From positions 1,266,149,123 through 1,266,213,122 of the forward strand of contig NC_090440.1 in assembly GCF_031143425.1 (NCBI RefSeq): 64,000 bases of DNA, written 5' to 3'. Source of the stretch: Pleurodeles waltl. Lineage: Eukaryota > Chordata > Amphibia > Caudata > Salamandridae. Positions 61,455 through 64,000 of this stretch are shown one piece after another (the first letter of the stretch is position 1; each line of letters starts with the position of its first letter). The notes beneath the pieces were generated by a model, which was not told the DNA's origin, searched no databases, and worked only from the letters and a program-made list of their open reading frames with translations. Both the position numbers and the translations under genes were made by a program.

Positions 61455-61578
61455 AAAGAGAGTTGGCCCAGCCCAGCCTCTTACGGGCGATGACGGGCGC
61501 AGGACGGGCCCGCCCTTGGCCCGGGCTTCGCTCGGGCGCCACCCGCGCGCGTCCCGCGACAGCGGGAGCGCAGAGTTC
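61455..61578 (-). promoter_or_regulatory. CpG-rich 5' leader / internal promoter region of LINE A
   Basis: The sequence is extremely GC- and CpG-rich (GTCGCGGGACGCGCGCGGGT, CGCCCGAGCGAAGCCC), in contrast to the AT-rich flanks. It begins at the 5' end of LINE A right after the target duplication and precedes ORF1. A full-length LINE has its promoter inside this leader; the role here is inferred from position. Confidence 0.5.
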
Positions 61579-61591
61579 TTGGACATACCTT

Positions 61592-61715
61592 CTTTCATTC
61601 ACATTCTCTTTTTTTACCATTATCACCACATTAGCTGCTCCTAGAGAGCCATGTTCAACCCTCACTTCATCTTGAACCATTATTATAACTCTTTAAGTCT
61701 TCTTTACAAACCTGA
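61592..61715 (-). other. Possible first coding exon of the host gene, cut next to its donor by LINE A
   Basis: After a possible acceptor (CAAATCAG) an ATG at 61680 with good context (ATAATGG) opens VQDEVRVEHGSLGAANVV and IMVKKENVNERR. It ends AAAGAAG followed by GTATGT, a strong donor. The LINE A target duplication (AAGGTATGTCCAA) covers this donor. The exon would end in phase 2, but the exon at 37828 needs phase 0, so another exon must lie between, or the reading is chance. Not recognised. Confidence 0.3.
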
Positions 61716-62025
61716 TTTGGTTGATTGCATGTGGTGTCTATACTTTGTATCATAATTTCATCTGTTCGACATTTACTGAAAAGGACCAACAAAACATTTC
61801 AAAAATATTTTTATGTTTAATATTAATGAAAATTAACCTTAAGTATATATTTTAAATTTAGAACTAAAGGAAAACGTGCTACTGCTGATAACATATTTCT
61901 GAATTAAAGATTTAATTAGTGTAAATATTAAAATTACATTGAAATTACTTTTCAGATTTGTAAATAAAAAATATTGATTTGACTTACAGTAGAAATTTTT
62001 TTTGTGCTTTAATAATTATTAAAGA
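61716..62025. other. No gene seen
   Basis: Very AT-rich sequence without features. Confidence 0.6.
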
Positions 62026-62180
62026 GTGGTGAAGCAAAGCACCACAAAAATGTTGACGCTATTGTTCTAAATGACACCATGGTACGCCATTTCGTAAATA
62101 CGGTGCACACATTGTGGGGATAGGGTGACACAAGAAAAGTGGTGCTGCATTGGATGCAGCACCACGTTTCTTAAATTCAG
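62026..62180. mobile_element. Partial MITE related to 33098-33639
   Basis: Read in reverse, GTGGTGCTGCATCCAATGCA, CACTTTTCTTGTGTCACCCT and AACAATAGCGTCAAC follow in the same order as in the 33098 element (GTGGCACATCAG..., CACTTTTCTCGTGTCGCCCT, CAATAGCGTCAAC). Only one half of the element is present and there is no duplication. Confidence 0.6.
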
Positions 62181-62639
62181 TCCTAAATTTCTTAAATAGG
62201 AATGATCTTGCTCTTTTGTGGGTAGGTCAACATTTCTCCCTAACCCACTCCCTCTTATTTCATCACCCTCCCTAAACCCTTCCTTACTCCCCCCTAATCC
62301 CCTTCACTTTAATCATAAGTATTCCCAATTTTCCAGCCAGTCCCCTTAGTACCTCCCATATTTAATAATCTAACATGGTGTTGAGTGCCGGAAGACTTGG
62401 GGCGAAATAGCTGCATGCTTAACAAATGCATTTGATTTATTGATTGATTTATAACAGAGACTCTTGGGGTGGAGATCTCCACACAAAACCACAGGAAAGG
62501 CAAAGGTGTACAGTCTGCAAATATGTTTGTAAATAGCATGTTATAAAAAGCAGTTTGTGAATAGGCCCTTAAGTGATGCCCATGTGCTTGGCTAGAACCT
62601 TTGTAAATCTGGGACTTGGTGTACATTTTAATTGCTAGT
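62181..62639. other. No gene seen
   Basis: Pyrimidine-rich then ordinary sequence up to the LINE C junction. No exon or repeat end recognised. Confidence 0.45.
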
Positions 62640-64000
62640 CGGATCATATGGAATATATACTTCAACCCACGAAAGATAGTGGTGGGCTTATAGCAGCCCA
62701 CACACTGTTTTTTAACTCTCTAAAAACCCTACTTACTAAAGAGTCGGCAACAGAGCCTAAACAGAACTCTAACGCAAGATGGTTCAACACTGCATGCAGA
62801 GAAGCACAGCATAAGTTGCTGAGAGCCCTAAGAGGTGGCCAGATGGATTATATAAGGGAAGCTAGAAAAGACTACAAAAAGGAACAAGGTAGAGCCCGTA
62901 GGAAATGGGATGAATCAAGATGGGTCCTCCTCCTGGAATCTGCTAAAACAAACGACACCACGAAATTTTGGAAATTGGTAGCTGATGCCAGCAATGAACC
63001 ACACCGTTCGCCTGGTGCCTCAATACTCCCTGCAGAATGGTCCGACCATTTTTCCCAATTATACCTGGGGACCACCGATGCTGCTTCCCGGGATCTGATC
63101 CATATGATGACCACCGAGACCCCCAAAATTGAATTCACTTTGGCAGATACCAAGGCTGCGATTGCCTCAATGAAATGGGGAAAGGCCCCCGGCCTTGATA
63201 AAATACCAGGAGACCTTTACAAGACGAATCCAGATGTATGGGCCCCATACTTAAACCTCATTTCCAATGAGATAGCTGCTGGAGCACCTGTTCCGAGCTC
63301 CTGGTTGGGAGCAGAGATAGTCCCCATTTTTAAGAAAGGCGACCCCTCTAACCCTGCCAACTATCGCCCAATCTCCTTACTCGACAACTTCCAAAAAATC
63401 TTTGCAAAGCAAATTTTGTCCTGTCTAGAAGACTGGATTTTAGAAACAAATGCCATCTCTGATCTACAAGCAGGGTTCAGACCAGCAGTCAGTACTATAG
63501 ATCAGGTGCTAAGATTTTTAACAATAAAATGGAAAACTGTAGAAATAGGAAGGGGTAACCTTTACGTAGTTTTTATCGATCTCAGAGCCGCGTTCGACCT
63601 GGTCCCCAGAAACCAGTTATGGCTGACGCTAGCCAATATGGGTGTCCCACATGGCCTTCTGAAACTTATTACCCGCCTACATGAAAATACCTATGCCCAA
63701 ATCAGGAACGGCAAGAAGGGTGATCTCACAGAACCAGTGGCTATTGAGAGGGGAGTTAGACAGGGGTGCGTCCTGGCCCCAACTCTCTTTCTATTATACA
63801 TAAACAACTGTATCAAGTACTTAGTAAACTGCACAAATGATTCTCCCAAGCAGGCTGGAACCAAAGTCCCCTGCCTACTCTACGCAGATGACACTATTCT
63901 TTTGTCTAAATCACCCATGGGAATTCAAAACTTGGTAAACCAGTTTGGTGTATACTGCAGAAACTATGGATTAGACATAAACCATAAGAAAACTAAACTT
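62640..64000 (+). mobile_element. LINE C, 5'-truncated copy of the LINE B family, running out of the window
   Basis: From CGGATCATATGGAATATAT onward it matches the complement of LINE B (59887 downward) almost base for base. By eye I count only around half a dozen differences over 1.36 kb. Upstream of 62640 the match stops at once, which is the usual 5' truncation of a LINE copy. The 3' end and target duplication are beyond the window. Confidence 0.9.
62642..64000 (+). CDS. LINE C reverse transcriptase frame (5'-truncated, open at window end)
   Basis: A single frame of 453 codons with no stop runs from the truncation point to the last base. It starts in the linker after the endonuclease (DHMEYILQPTKDSGG). 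RT blocks: KWGKAPGLDKIPGDLY, NYRPISLLDNFQKIFAKQ, FIDLRAAFDLVPRN, ERGVRQGCVLAPTLF and the catalytic LLYADDTILLSKS, ending DINHKKTKL at the edge. At the final positions it has ACTAAACTT, without the extra base that breaks LINE B. It has no start of its own because the endonuclease and promoter are missing, so it is probably not expressed as such. The intact frame shows the copy is young. Confidence 0.85.

Larger units (their letters stand above)
51992..61578 (-). mobile_element. LINE A, full-length, interrupted by LINE B
   Basis: The 13-bp sequence TTGGACATACCTT occurs at 51979-51991 and again at 61579-61591 and is read as its target duplication. The 5' end (61578) is a CpG-rich leader, ORF1 begins at 61369 and is split by LINE B, ORF2 follows, and the 3' end has AATAAA (about 52009) just before the target site. 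Without LINE B the element is about 5.5 kb. The RT blocks (GVRQGCVLAP, LLFADDSLL), the endonuclease and the C-terminal Cys/His motif mark a non-LTR retrotransposon. I cannot fix the clade; CR1/L2/Rex1-like or Jockey/I-like are both possible. Confidence 0.8.

Noticed and set aside
61231..61680. A single 149-codon minus-strand gene across the LINE A 5' end
   Set aside because: The frame fuses the candidate host exon, the CpG-rich LINE leader and part of ORF1 in the wrong frame; a target duplication lies in its middle.

Overview
This window looks like an intron-rich, repeat-choked stretch of a very large vertebrate genome, most probably a salamander (newt-like). The reasons are spliced transposon genes with GT-AG introns, vertebrate-style polyadenylation signals, Harbinger (PIF/ISL2EU-type) DNA transposons with SANT/Myb partner genes, a Tx1-like L1 element, other LINEs, LTRs over 2 kb long, and GC-rich fold-back elements ending in a GGGGTCATTCCGACC-type terminus. 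The newt assignment rests on my memory of such repeats and was not searched. There is no sign of a prokaryotic gene organisation.

Layout. 1-9849: right part of a decayed Harbinger-type transposon (a SANT/Myb gene on +, a DDE transposase on -, a second SANT/Myb gene on + with coding minisatellites). Its first visible intron holds a 2.3 kb insertion (353-2656), which itself contains a 1 kb GC-rich fold-back element. 9850-15230: mostly unassigned sequence, a tRNA-derived SINE and a long LTR-like repeat (12360-15103). 15231-29999: one LTR copy split by a 13 kb Harbinger-type element (15580-28551) that carries a transposase and two SANT/Myb-like genes, all with recognisable exons. 30300-38700: the best candidate host gene, on the minus strand. 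It has a terminal exon with stop codon and AATAAA (30443-30588), a 93-bp internal exon (37828-37920) and a weaker exon (about 38604-38690), separated by introns full of MITEs with 3-bp target duplications. 41887-44026: a solo LTR with a 5-bp target duplication. 44484-50321: a full-length but mutated L1/Tx1 element with a 15-bp target duplication. 51992-61578: a full-length LINE (A, minus strand) whose ORF1 is split by a second LINE (B, 56858-60958). 62640-64000: a 5'-truncated, nearly identical relative of B (C, plus strand) whose reading frame is still open at the window edge.

How it fits together. Nothing here forms an operon or pathway. The window is a layered record of insertions into introns of a minus-strand host gene I could not identify. 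Order of events that the sequence supports directly: LINE A landed first and LINE B then landed inside its ORF1; Harbinger 2 landed inside an older LTR; the fold-back MITE landed inside the 2.3 kb insert, which in turn lies inside an intron of Harbinger 1. The youngest elements are LINEs B and C. The Harbinger genes are all broken, but their exon structure and catalytic motifs remain readable.
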